Positions 48,301 to 60,924 of a stretch of DNA of 64,000 bases are shown one piece after another. The notes beneath the pieces were generated by a model. It saw only the letters and a program-made list of their open reading frames with translations. It did not search any database and was not told the DNA's origin. The translations under genes and the position numbers were made by a program. Source of the DNA: Kitagawia praeruptora (Eukaryota > Streptophyta > Magnoliopsida > Apiales > Apiaceae); contig CM075352.1 of the NCBI GenBank assembly GCA_037693485.1, positions 22,812,001 through 22,876,000 of the forward strand, read 5' to 3'. Every line of letters starts with the position of its first letter. Positions within the stretch are counted from its first letter, which is position 1.

Positions 48301-51300
48301 CTACAAGGCACATAGCAATCTGTTAAACCTTTCTGCCCGGGCTGAATTAGCATCAGAAGGATTTGCCTGGACACAGTTTGATCGTAAATGATTAGTTCTC
48401 CTCCTTTTTATCCGGCAGAAGACATCTTCAGTATCTAAAACATAAGACACCTGCCAGTAGCCAACTTTCTTTAGCTCACAGAAGAGTCAGCAAAATAATA
48501 TGAAAATAAATGTGATATATTAATAGAAGGAATAAACTTTCTCAAGACACCTTGTATGAATTGCATGATATCTTGCATTCGAGACCATTAAAGATTTGAA
48601 GCTCTTCCATGGCCTGGCTAGTTGCAGAAATTTCATCTTCACATGCAAATTTGCGCTTATTTCTGCAGTAAGATGTGAATCAGTGTGGATAAAAGGGCTA
48701 ACAGAATTGGAACAAATTCTCCTGTCACAGACAGTACCTCATCAAGGCTATCCCCGGCTTCTTTGTGTCTCGGACAAGGGAAAGGAAATCATTGTTCATA
48801 TAAGATGCAAAGTTTGGGTCCATGGAAACAGCAGTCACTTCAGGCTTGTCATTCCCATAATCCATAAGTTGTATAGACACATGCAGTGGTGCAGATGACT
48901 GTAATTCAGGTTAAATTATATTCTTATCCCAGTATATATGAATAAATTGGTCTCCAAATCTTCAGATTATGTTATGCTAAAATGAAGGACAAAAACAATA
49001 GTGTAGACTTACACATTCAATACGATAAATGTTCTCGTCATGAAGTAGGACACGGGCATTGTCATGATACACTGTATCAACAAAGCTCCCACCTTTTCTT
49101 GATTTTTCATATGCATAGAGCTGTAGAAGTTTGTTGTCCATCTCATCTGTTGCAACTGCTTGTAACTGCAAGATATACCACCAGAAAATCTTAATATATT
49201 GAGAAACAAAACGAAGAAAGAATAATGCACACTGTACCTGTTTGACGATTTTATATATCAGTTTGTCTAATGTGAAGAGGACATAAGACTGAGCTCCCAT
49301 CATAGCTCGGCAATCATCCTCAAATTTTGTATTATCAGAAGATCCATCCAGCAGACAATAGAAAGAATTTATAAATCTGTACAACACAGAGGAAATTCTG
49401 AGTAATGTTTAATAACTAACACAATATTTGTTAAAAAAAAACTCAGTATATAACTCACCTAGCATACAAATCATTTGGGGTTTTATCATTTGAACCCCTC
49501 CAATTCTTTTCAGCAGATGACTTTGCAGACTTTATTCTATCATAGAGTGTCTAACAATGGGGTAGAGCATAATGATCAGATGGATGTAAATTGACAGGGC
49601 AATTAGAAATTGCAGAAATATGAATAATTAAAGGTATCTCAGAGCAAAGTGAACTTACTTGATGAAGCCGAAAAAGCACATAGAAAGAATCATTTCCATA
49701 AAAAATTTGAGAATTCTTTTTTTTCTCCTTTGACGCTGAAGGCATATGCATGATGAGAGGCTTTACTGACTGTAAAAAACTTCCAGAAATGGGTGCATGT
49801 GTTCCATCTCCTTCATTATCATGGGCGTCAGCTGTTCCTTCAGCCTCACCCTCACTCTCAGCCTTTTCCTCATGTTCTCCTGCCTCACGTTCATGGGAGC
49901 AATCTTCTCCATCAGCAGACTCACTTCTAGAAGCTTCGCCATTCTCAGAGGCAATCTCTGTGTCTGATGATCTGTGAGCACTTTCCTCACCTTCATTATA
50001 GGCATCAACTACGTTTTTAAGTCCCTCTCCACCACAAACTTCTTTTTTCTGTCTGTTTTGATATTTTTGCACATTTGTGGTTTCAACTTTGATTTTTCCA
50101 GTAACCTCTGCAGCAGAGTCTCCATATACCTGGAAGTTATCTTCTTCAAAATCTCCATTTGGGGACAATTCACCCTCCTCCCTTTCAATTTTGTTGTGTC
50201 CAACAGATTCTTCATTACATTTCTGAAGTCTGATGCTTTCTGGCATTGCTCCAATCAAAGATGAAACTGGTCTTGTACCATCACCACCCTGTAGCATCAA
50301 GTATGATCATCAAATTTTCAAAAAAAAGGCAATATCGTAACAAAGCTACATCTTTCTCATATGGTCAATTGTACACTGTCCTACGAGTATTTTCTACACA
50401 ACCTTTATTTTCATATTAATATAGACTTTAATTTTAATTTAAATATTCAGATTCAAAACAATTAACTTGTAACCAAAGGCCTATTGGTCTGACCGTATCT
50501 CCGTTGTTCCCTTCATGGGAGGCAGAGGGTTCAAACCTTGTCAAAGACAAGGTGGGTGGGTGAGTGTGTTTATCTATCAAAAAACAGTCAACTTATATTA
50601 CATTACTCCTCAATTTAATTAAAAACAAATATGTTTACAACAATTAAACAGGTAAGATTATGCTACATAATGGATCCATAGAAATGGTCAAAGTGCATCT
50701 AGTTCATGAGAATCACAAGAACGAAGTACAAACTAGGTTGTAAAGTTATAATAACCCCTTGCCATTCCGTAACCAATTAACCAGCTCAATTAGCACTAGA
50801 GCAGTACAAACATGCTTCAAAATGAAGAACTTTTGGACACAATATGAGCATTGAGCAATACCTCCGACAAAGTCAACTTCTCAGAATATCCATCATCAGC
50901 TGCAGCTTTACCAGGTTTTAATGGAGTTGCACAGAGACCTGGCAAGGGGATAAGTACTTAGAATAGAGAATTTGAATTTTTGGTGGTAACTTAATAACGA
51001 GAAATGCTCAAGGAAGAGGAGGACAAGCGTAATCACAAATCGTAAGAGTACCTACCCAATGTATGTCCCCCTTTGACCCTTCCATGACTTTCCTCTACTC
51101 CAGCTGAAATTGAGATACTTGAACATGCTAGCTGTTCACTTCTTCCGATCCTTGATGTATTATCTGCCGCAGTTGCAACAATTTGTGCATTCCCATTCTG
51201 GCACAAGTCATTTTTATGTGATGTATGATCTGGATCATGATAACCATTTTCCTTAGCCCCATTACTGGAATTTACTAACCATGCTCTGGAGGTACTCGAA

Positions 51301-54300
51301 TACTCAGGTGGAATATTATCATCTCCATTTCTAGCTTGGTTTGACTGTTTGCAATTACTTACAATTGCAGAACCAGGAGGACTGCCATCACTTTCTCCAC
51401 AACTAGGACCACCACTATTTCCCTTGACAAAATCTTCAGTGTCCTCTGCACAATGCTGATGAGATGGAACACCAAGCACTGGTTCGAGAAATGTTGTCCA
51501 CACTTTCATAACTTTATCCAACTGCTCAGTTGAACATATTTCTCCACAGGAATACTTAATGAGCTGATAAAGGTCTTCATGAATGTCCAAGTCAGGATAT
51601 TCAAAATCCAAATTTGGTACAATAGGTCTTCTGTTTCCAGCACCGATTGATAACAATACATCATCCTCTCTACGTTGCATTTCATTGATTTCTTTGATCT
51701 CTGTCAACAATGCTTCAAAAAGAAAAAAAAAATTGGAAGTGAATTACCTATGCATGTAAAATATGATATACAAGTTTAAACTACTATGTTCTTGCATGTC
51801 TTGCACTTTTACAGACTTTTACAACGTAAGATATAGCTATAAAGGTCAACATTCCATTCTAATTCCTATTTTATAATGGCCCCGGGCTCCCATCCCCACA
51901 ACTTGCAACCACACAAAAATTGAATAATGTTTAATAGAATATCAAACATACAAAGGCAAAATAAAAAAGGAAGATTAACATTGATATTATCTCATATTAG
52001 GCATGGAAGAAAACATAGAGCAATAACATAACACAAAAATGAATGACTTGTAGACACTGTGATTGACAGTTAACAGCCAATAATGCATCAAAGAGGAAGG
52101 GTGAGCGAAGAAAGGAGGCCCTGGATTCACTACAGTGCAAAGAGAGAAATGAAGAAAAGAGAGTAATTTGCTGCAAGCAGTTATACAGCTATAATCAGCA
52201 GTTATCAGCCGTGATGACTCAGATCAGATAATTGAATGAAAACAAGAACCGCGTATCTAACCCAATTTTTAGAAGAAACATCTATTATATCAGCTTACCA
52301 TAACAGACACAATAGTTGTCAAGTTAAGACTAAGTCTAAATACCTTTTGTGCTCAAGCTTTTTGAATCCTGCTGCTTGAAATAAAAACTCCTGTGATCAA
52401 GTGATTTATGGTAGTTCTTAGAATAGATTTCAGCCCAAACTTTATTGAAATCAGAACGACATCTCGCCCACTCTTCTTGTTTCTGCTTCAAGCGTGTTAA
52501 TATAACTGGCAGCGCAAGAGGTGCATTTTTCCTTAGTACATCCATCACGTCAAGCCCATGATCACCATACAAACGTTCAATGCACCTTAGATTTAAAGCT
52601 ATACAGAACCAGAGAAAAGAAGTCAGCAAGGAAACATAAATTAATACCCTACAGAATCATTGGTCACTTGCTAGATCTACCTGTAAAATGGTCTTCGATA
52701 TGAATCAAATTGTCTGTTTTTATGGTATTATCATTGATCCTGTCTAATAATCCTTCTACGCGTTTTGTTGTCACGTTCACAGATTCTAGTAACATGTCCA
52801 GTTCAAACCTGACAGCATACACATCGATAACATGAACTGGAATTCTAAACAGGTTATAATTTAAAATATGGGTTCAGAATATTGACAGCTGCAAGAAATA
52901 GAAGCGAAAATAATATGGAAAATGACCAGAAATATTTCAGGAAAGATTCATAGGCATAACCGGAAAAAATCAGCAGGCATGGGCGAGCTTTCACCAGATG
53001 CAATATGAACGAATGAGAGAAGCAAATATAATGACAGAAGTATGCAATTTAGCAACAAAAAAAAAATTGGCAGACGAACTCACCTATCATCTTCACATCG
53101 AAACAAGCTTTCCTCATACTGATTTTTGCGCATGTGTTTGAAAGAGTAATCCTCACTTCCTGAAGTGACTGAAACCCAGTGATCATTCAATACTTCAGCA
53201 CCAATATTTGTTCTCTGGCTTACTGAAGGAATTGGATACTGCATTGATTATAATAGTCAATAATTGAATGAAGCCTTTGTAAGATGAATAATTCAAAAAT
53301 TAAATGCACCCAAGAGACAGGATCCCTACATTGTTGGGCAAAAGACGGTAACTAGGTGTGCAGCTCTCACAGTTAGATAGGTCAAGTTCTTGAATTGGTT
53401 TTGCCAAAAACTTATCCTTGCTCGAAAATAAAGAGATTTTGTTTCCTGGCACATCCTTGTTTCCAGAGCCTACTCCTTTATCTAGTCCATCCCTCTCTTT
53501 GCTTTCGCGATCCATAGTATCATTGTCTCTATCAAGTTCTCGATCCCTATCTCTATCATCCATCTTTGCCGATCTAGGTAAATGTCCATCACTCCACAAA
53601 AATCCTGTATGAATCCAGGATCAGTCAGAACTTGAGAAACTAACAAGGATATAATCTGTTAGTAATAACATAATGGTCAAAATTTAATATGAATTGAAGC
53701 CTATGTCTGATCTGTGCATACTCAATTTTAAATGCCAGAAAGACTCCACAAAAGCCAGCTCTTCGTATCAATATTGGAAAAGGAAATTACAATAGGACAA
53801 TAATTTGAATAGTGCACCACGATACTTACTTTTGCTAAGAATACCAGCAAGAAGACCCCCTGCATGAAAGGCTTTTATTAGACAGTAGTCCACAAACACA
53901 GGCATTTAAAAAATAATTAGTTAGCAGTAATTTATTATATAAATATATCTTACCAATCTTATCAGAACGATTTATGATTTGACTGAAGCCTTCCGTAAGG
54001 TCTGAATAGCTACCGATAATATTTCCCACCTAAACACCAAAAAATTGCTCAAAGTTATTAAATCTTATTGTGCACTACGACATGTGCCGCATAATAAAGG
54101 TATTCATGAACGAGGAAATCCATAACCATCTGCATTCATCAAAAGGTCTGAGATAACAAGGTCTCCACTCAAAACACTTACGCATACCATCTGTGTTAAT
54201 ATCTATAAGTGTTCCGTAAAAGTTTTTGATCTCTGTACATTCCAATTTAAACTCCAATCCATATGTGTTCCTATTTAGAAATCCTCTTTATGTAATCAAA

Positions 54301-57300
54301 TCAATCAACTATATTTTCCTAGACAGTATTGGAAATCGACATCGTATACACAAAGAAGAGGAGGCAAGAAAGTAAGAAACAATTATGTCAATTCTTTTTA
54401 TCAGTGAACCTCTCTGTCTGCATACCACAACAAGGTTTGACGTATTTAAACTTCTGAAATGTTAAGCACTGCACACTCAAATTGAATAAGAGAGACTATC
54501 CTTGAATGTCCCAGTACCATAGTAAATCATTACAGCAAGTCCAATAGTCTTCTAACTCAATCCTTATACATAACTGTCAGGAACTGCTCTGTTTTCAGTG
54601 ATTTTTAGGTATATTTTTGGTGTTTTCTGTATAAGAAGTGTAAGATAACAGCTACTATAGATCAATTAACAGAGAATGTAGAAGAAAGAGATGAGAAAAC
54701 AGAAGAAATTAGATGAGAAACAGATCAGAATCAGATTAGATGAGAAAAGAATAAGAACCCTAGGAGAGAGAAAGATAGAAAGTTGTTATAGAGAGAGAAA
54801 GAGATTTGGAGGGAAACTCATATTTCATTTCATAATCCAGAATACACAGCTTACATTGGTATTTATAGACTAGCACAACACAGCCAAGTAAAAAGACCAC
54901 ATTACCCTTACTAACAGACAGTACTAGCACAACACCTGTGCCACTGCTTAGCAAATACTACTAATTGTACTACTACTACTGCCATACTACTATGACTGGC
55001 TACTAGTAATGAGTCTGATAATGGTGGTCAGGCTTGAGTTCCTGACAAAACATAAAAAGTTAGCTCTTAGTAACCTAGGACATGGATAAGCATTTTTGTC
55101 TCCAACAATACTCCTACATATTTCTTATTTAATATTTTATTACTAAAAGTGCATCTTATCAATAAAAGTACAATATAGAAGAGAGAGAAAGAGATAGTGA
55201 TCTCTTCTTTATTGTAAAATATTAGTTAGAGGATCCTTAAAAATAAGGGATGCCAGAGCATCTCCAACACTCTCCTAGCACACTCCTCATAATTAGTAAA
55301 TATCTTATTGGATCTTAGTTACTCCCTCCGTCCCATAATAAACGTCCTAATTTTTTTCAAGTCTCTGACACGCATTTTCACGCATATAAAAAAACATGTT
55401 TGTAGATATTATTTTCTCATTTTTTTTGTATAAAAATAGGATGTTCAAACTTTTATACAAAACAAAAAACTCGAAAAAAATGTTACCTACAACTATATAT
55501 TTTATATGCATGGAAATGCATGCCAGAGACTTGAAAAAAATTAGGACGTTTAATATGGGACGGGTGGAGTAATTTAGACATTATCATACCTTTCATCTCC
55601 AATAGCTTCCTTATTCTTGGCTCTTAATCAATTTATATTATTAAATGTATATATACAGTATTTTGATAAAGGAATGTGAGATTAACACAAAACTGAAAAG
55701 AGATGAGATGTATTAATAAAGAATGAGATAAGAAGAGGAGACAGAGTCTTAAAATTGAGGAGGATACAAGAGCTCTTAAAAATTAAGAAATAACTTAAGG
55801 GTTTGTTGGAGTTCCATTTTAACACATTTTCCTCGAATTTTGACTTGAGAAGCCTATTTAAGAGCTTGTTGGAGATGATATTAACCTTAAAATAAGTAGT
55901 CTACCCTGTGATTTCTCTCTTACCAATATTCTATTCCTAAGAGAAGTTCAACTCGCCAGCATGATAGATTTTACTAAATACTGTGTTGCAAATCAGCATA
56001 TGCTTAAAGCTCTAGATAATATAACCATTACATTACTGTCAAGATAATAATGTTATAAACATCATAAGCCTTACCAGAGAATCCAATTCTACTCGTGAGA
56101 TTATGCCTCTGTTGAAAACATCAAGACACCTATAAATTTCCAGGTACTGCTCTGAATTACGTAATCTCTCCTTCACCTTCTCAAAAAAAGAGCATCCTTC
56201 TTCAAGCACACCTGATTCAACACGAACTAAATTACAGCAGAAAACAAAACCAGAAAGTCATGTGACCAAAATAAAGAAAAAAATGGGAAGAAGAATAACA
56301 AGGAATGGCCAAGAGAAGGTACTTCCTTATAGTTATGGATTCAGAGGACAAGACCGGCACTTACTCTGCAGAACAGTCCTTATATTTATTCTTACATAAA
56401 ATTTTAAACATGACCTTACATTACAAGTGAAAACTGTAAACCGTGATTTTAGAAATCTTGGGACCCAAGTGTGGTTGGAGATCTGGAAGCAATGGCATAA
56501 TGCAAGTCTGGAGAATTTTAGAACTTTCCTAAATTGTCCGCCAAGGTCGCTTAGGTCATATGTGTTCACAAGTAAATCTAGAGTGTAAAACTCTTATAGT
56601 TTAAATAACATTATAAACAAAGTCAAAGGTACAGCCTATACTATAAGCGGGGTTTCTACTGAAAGACTACCACAGTACCACTTCTAAATGGTACCAGGTA
56701 ATCCAGATAACTGCTGACATTTTAGTACAGCCTAAAACAAGTAGATACAAGGGATATCCAATAGTGGCAACTGGCAACCCTCCTAGACAGGTTTTTAAGC
56801 AAAAAAAAAAAAGTTCTGCACCTTTATAATATGGGTCAGTGGCAGTGTCATCATTTTTATTGGTAGGCTTCCGTTTTTGTGGAGAACATTTCACATCAAG
56901 ATCGATATCTTTATCATCTTGATCCCCGTCTTCTCTTCGCTCTTTGTCTTTGTCACCACGCCTTCGCTGCTCTTTGTCAACTCTCACCAGCTCTTTATCA
57001 TCTGGATCAGGTCGGTCAATGCTGAAGCCACCGTCAGCATGTGAAGCTATGCCTTTCTGCTGATAGCAAAACAAGAAAAGGATTTATATTAATTAAAAGA
57101 GAACTGAGATTTGTAAATTTTTTATTTACAAATTTAACTTCTCTACATGTATAGGCCTCATTGTTGTGATAGGAGAGCTCCTATCATCGCGATACGGGAT
57201 AGAGTTCCTGCCAGTGTTAGGATAATGAAGCGACGCTGTTCCCGTTGAATCGGGTAAAAAGTGAGCGAACTCGGCTAGAAGGTCTGTGTGATCGCGAAAA

Positions 57301-58700
57301 AGATCAGAAACCTGCAAGAGGATGGCAAATTAAACCTACAGTAAAAAAAATAGAAGCTCTAGAATACCAAGGACAGCAACAGTATAAAGGAAAGAAATGT
57401 GTAATTCTACACAATAGATAAAACAAACATGCCTCGCGGTAAACATCTTTGATGCTTTTGCTTTCCCTTCTGTACATATTTAAGATGTCGAGGAAAGACT
57501 TGTACACTTGATCATCACCGTGAAACCTTGTCTGTGCAGGCACAGGGCATATCAGTTGTGAATCAGGTAAAAGGATAAGAAAATGAAAAGTTGAATAGAA
57601 TGTAGCTTTTACCTTAATTTTGTTTACAAATTTGATGGCCTCTTCAAATTCAACTGGCTTCTTTGCCGGGTCTGGACCGTATGGTTCACCCTCTCGAATT
57701 GTAATCTCATATCCCTTCGGCAAAAAGGTATTGAATCCTAAAATCAGTGCTTGGTGTCCTTTAAATAATTCCTTTACCCTTGCTATGACACCTGCCGTAT
57801 CAATTCTATCAACAAGAAATGGACACAAAAGAGAGATGACTGATTAGAAAATTCATTTAACATGCATCAAAGGAAAAACTAGAATAAACAACGCAACTAT
57901 CAAACCTTTGAGCCTTAAAATCTTTCATAACTTCGAGAAACTCATCATATTGTTCTCTTTTATCATGAAATATGTCCTTCACAGCCTTCAGGTATGTAAG
58001 TGCATCATTTGTTGTTAGTTTTTGCGTGCTGCCTCCACCATTCATTTGAGCTTGAGCGGAGCTTTACATTTCAAAAAAATAAAGAAATAAAATCAACTGT
58101 AAGAACGTTTGTTGCTAATACAACTATTAGAGCAAAATCTCTTGCAATTATCTTTAACTAGTATTTAACTGAAGTGTAAAGTGTACATCTGTAAAATCTA
58201 AACCATATAAGTCTAGTCTAGGCAACAAAGTTCTTCCCAATAAAAATAAACCAACTTTCCAATTCAAAATAAACAAATAAAATACCATGATTTTTAAGAA
58301 AATTAGTAATTACAATACCAAGAACAACATAGACAAAGTACAAACTTTTAGGAATAAACTCCAAGTTGAGTAAATAAACAATATCAGAACTTTTAATTTG
58401 CATAAATAAGCCACAACAATTCAACAAACTGCTAATCAAGATTCAATTTTTATTCTTTGCTAAACAAGACTCAGCTTTAAGTAACAACAATTACAACACA
58501 ACTAACACAAACTCGTAAACAAACTTAATTTCATCGCCAACATTCCATAACAACAGATATAACAATCAATCAACCACTATTTCCAAAAAAACACAAAAAA
58601 TAATACGAAAACTGAGAAAAACTTACGGTTCAGCGCGTGTAGAGACGACAGGACGTTTAAGCTGCGAATTCATATAAGAATCATCTACAGACCTCTTCAT
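48301..58700 (-). CDS. SNL: SIN3-like (SNL) paired amphipathic helix co-repressor
   Basis: Twenty-two exons: 58700-58627, 58061-57906, 57805-57613, 57531-57433, 57311-57147, 57059-56822, 56211-56075, 54029-53954, 53859-53830, 53604-53330, 53238-53084, 52808-52681, 52598-52344, 51712-51056, 50938-50862, 50288-49659, 49550-49459, 49376-49238, 49165-49013, 48898-48738, 48662-48551 and 48450-48301; about 1383 residues, a normal SNL length. It holds three paired amphipathic helix repeats (about 41-105, 128-190, 310-385), the histone-deacetylase-interacting region (about 460-580, CTPSYRLLP ... LNDHWVSVTSGSEDYSFKHM) and a Sin3 C-terminal region. The charged linker near residues 950-1080 is very acidic. 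SIN3 scaffolds bring deacetylases to DNA-bound repressors in the nucleus. Intron 4 has a GC donor. The exon 5/6 joint is the weakest: conserved residues after RPIH would need another donor, and none in frame is visible. Confidence 0.94.
54575..55047 (-). mobile_element. Solo-LTR-like element in SNL intron 7
   Basis: The segment starts TGTCAGGAACT and ends AGTTCCTGACA, 11-bp perfect inverted ends with TG...CA. On the minus strand it contains TATAAATACC followed by a pyrimidine-rich run with CTCTCTCCTAGGG, like the TATA box and R/U5 part of an LTR. No interior or second LTR is present. The flanking 5-mers (ATAAC and AAACA) do not match, so a clean target duplication is missing. Confidence 0.55.
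55256..55880. mobile_element. Tourist-like MITE in SNL intron 7, split by a Stowaway
   Basis: The left end GAGCATCTCCAACACTC and the right end GTTGGAGATGATA are inverted relatives of the copies at 29336 and 60925. The Stowaway at 55322-55569 interrupts it; without it the length is about 377 bp. The TAA duplication is not preserved. Confidence 0.65.
55322..55569. mobile_element. Stowaway MITE (248 bp), nested
   Basis: Ends CTCCCTCCGTCCCATAAT and TATGGGACGGGTGGAG with TA on both sides (55320-55321 and 55570-55571). Long inner arms (CTGACACGCATTTTC against GAAATGCATGCCAGAG) also pair. Confidence 0.93.
57312..57432 (-). other. GC-AG intron 4 of SNL
   Basis: On the minus strand the exon ends TACCGCGAG and the intron begins GCATGT; the acceptor is CTCTTGCAG before GTTTCTGATC. 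The conserved PAH2 reading YRE-VSDLF requires this joint. The GT four bases downstream would create a stop. Confidence 0.8.
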
Positions 58701-59300
58701 CTTTCTAATAAATTTCAACACTTGAACAAATCATCCATCATCTATTTCGAAACTCCCTAATCCAGTCAAAATTAACAAAAACAGATCTAATTAAAGTCTT
58801 AATCACAAATTAAGCAACACTAATTAAGCTTAATCTAAACACACACATATAAACACGTATGTATAATCAATTACCTGTAAACAGATCACTTTTAGATGAT
58901 AAATCCTGTAACAGAATCAACAATAACATTAACTGTAAGTAAAGATAAGCATATAATGTAATTTAATAAGATTATAAATAAAATTAAAAGTTCAAAAAGG
59001 AGATAAATTTACAGAGAAAAATTAAGATCTTTCACGCGGCTTAGAACAGAGCATGTAAATTCACCGAGAGATTACTTGTTAGAAGCTGTGTGTACATAAA
59101 AATTGTTTATGTACGTATAAATTCTGCAGAATTAGCGTCTCTCTCCTCTCTCTCTCTCTCCCTCTCCCTCTCCCTCTCCCTCTCTCGGTATGTAAACAAT
59201 ATACGTACGAATGAATGTATCTATCTCTCTATCAGCAGAAAGGAGAGATTTGAGGGTGAGAGATTTGGCTTATAAATTTGGTCTTTATATACAAAAAATA
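58701..59300 (-). promoter_or_regulatory. SNL leader and promoter region with a GA/CT microsatellite
   Basis: This is the upstream side of SNL. A CT-rich tract at about 59139-59187 (CTCTCTC then several CCCTCT units) reads as GA repeats on the gene's sense strand, of the kind found in plant leaders and bound by BPC factors. A 5'-leader intron is possible but not proven. Confidence 0.45.
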
Positions 59301-59321
59301 TAAGAAAAACTGTTATGCTCG

Positions 59322-59739
59322 TTAATTTTGGAAATAATGACATTTTTACCCTTTTTTAAAAACTTTTTGATAAGAATAGCATTTTTGAATTTTTTGGCCA
59401 AAAATACCAGTCTATTACCCATTTCAAAAATGGGTAATAGTATTACGCCTTTATCAAATGGGTAATACATTTAAATTACAAAAAAAACGAGAAAAAAATA
59501 TATTTATTCGTGTCACGCATTTCAGGAATGCGTAACACACCAAAGTTTGGGGTGTTACGCATTTCTGGAATGCGTGACACGAATAATTTTTTTTTTTCGT
59601 TTTTTTTTAAAAATTCTTACATGATACCCATTTCTCAAATGCGTAATAAGTTGGTATTTTTGGCCAAAAAATTTAAAATTGGTATTTATGTAATAAAATT
59701 TTAAAAAAAATGGTATTTTTGGCCATTACCCTTAATTTT
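59322..59739. mobile_element. Palindromic foldback element
   Basis: The whole 418 bp is a long imperfect inverted repeat. The word TTTTTTGGCCAAAAATACCA occurs near 59390 and its complement near 59652, and blocks like CCCATTTCAAAAATGGG repeat inward. At the centre (59504-59587) two 33-nt arms pair with about two mismatches (ATTCGTGTCACGCATT and its complement), and each arm contains a smaller palindrome around ACGCATT...AATGCGT. There is no coding sequence. It looks like a MITE, but the family and target duplication are not identified. Confidence 0.75.
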
Positions 59740-59745
59740 GTTATA

Positions 59746-60345
59746 AATAATTGTGGTAATTTTGAATTTAACAAACTTTAATAATTATTTGTTTTTCTGA
59801 AAGATATATACTTTAATTTCTTTTATTGTATTTAAACGATACAACTTTATTTCAAGATTTTGTTGGATTTTAATGGATTAATAATAATTTATTGATTTTA
59901 AAGAATTTTGTAAATCCATTGATTGTTTGAAATCTATAACAGAATCTACACAGATTATTTTAATTTTATACATATTCTTTTGGATTTTAATGAATTGATT
60001 TATCAATATTTTTTTTGGAATTAAAAAAATCCCACAGATTTTACGGGATTGATTTCTTAATATTTTCTATTTTATATAATATCCATGTATCAATTAAAGA
60101 TAATAATTTGTATACATAGTTTGAGATAGTCTAAAATCAATATAGTGCAAAGTAAAAAAAATAGATTCAATATTTCAAAAAAAAAAAAAGATTCGAATAA
60201 TAAATTAAAAAATGCCAAAATATACTTATTTATCTAGTTCTCAATTCTCATCATACTTTTAAAAAAAAAAAAAAAAAAAAAAACTAGTCCTCGTCATCTT
60301 CCCCGTTCTCACCATCATATTCTTCATTTGTCGTTCATTTGTTTC
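59746..60345. other. AT-rich intergenic DNA with an A homopolymer
   Basis: No gene. An A run of about 23 lies at 60260-60282, and a second interrupted one near 60178. Confidence 0.5.
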
Positions 60346-60349
60346 GATC

Positions 60350-60590
60350 CATCATTACCATCCTCCTCCGTGTCAAAAGGTTGGTCATCTTCTACTTCAA
60401 ATAGAAATTGATCAGAGCGACATTCTTTTCGAAGAAAGTGTGTAAGTCAACATAACCTAAACCCTATTCCGCTTGTATTTGAAACGAAAATGGAGGTGCA
60501 ACTTTAAACATTGTAAATCGAGATTTGAAGACACCAAAAATTTTCTCTTTCTCAATGATGAATGACGAAGATTAAATAGTTCTAACAATG
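60350..60590 (-). pseudogene. PIF/Harbinger (HARBI1-type) transposase C-terminal fragment
   Basis: On the minus strand from 60589 one frame reads LLELFNLRHSSLR. A shift of frame continues KIFGVFKSRFTMFKVAPPF and then FQIQAE before a stop. A further shift gives ECRSDQFLFEVEDDQPF. These are the familiar C-terminal blocks of plant HARBI1/ALP1-like nucleases (ELFNLRH..., IFGV.K.RF..., ECRSD). At least two frameshifts and stops are present and the catalytic DDE region is absent. It is a relic, possibly related to the source of the local Tourist-like MITEs. Confidence 0.75.
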
Positions 60591-60924
60591 TTTCACTCTT
60601 GCCTTTTGATCACTGATCATAATTGGTCATTTTCTTGACACTGTCCTTTTCTTGACACTTTGTGAATCATCCATAATAGCTCTATATTGTATTTAACATT
60701 AGTCAAACAAATGCTTCATTATCAACAATATATAGCTAACACAAACATATGACCTGTATATGTAACAAAAGCATATAAATACAATATGATCACACAAAAG
60801 ATGCGATAATAGATAGAAATGAGAGAGATAGTAGGGTATATGTACCTTTAAGAGAGTAGTCAGGAATGGTGAATGCAAGGGTAGAGATGAATAGCGGATT
60901 AAATAGTTATGTTGAGTATCCTAA

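Noticed and set aside
49750..49977. Ser/Ala/Pro-rich plus-strand frame
   Set aside because: It is the antisense of the acidic, Glu/Ala/Ser-rich linker exon of SNL.
55322..55569. Possible miRNA precursor from the long hairpin
   Set aside because: The hairpin is fully explained by Stowaway inverted arms with TA flanks; no separate mature small-RNA signal can be argued.
59090..59275. Small frame containing a Leu/Ser repeat
   Set aside because: It is the translated CT microsatellite in the SNL upstream region.
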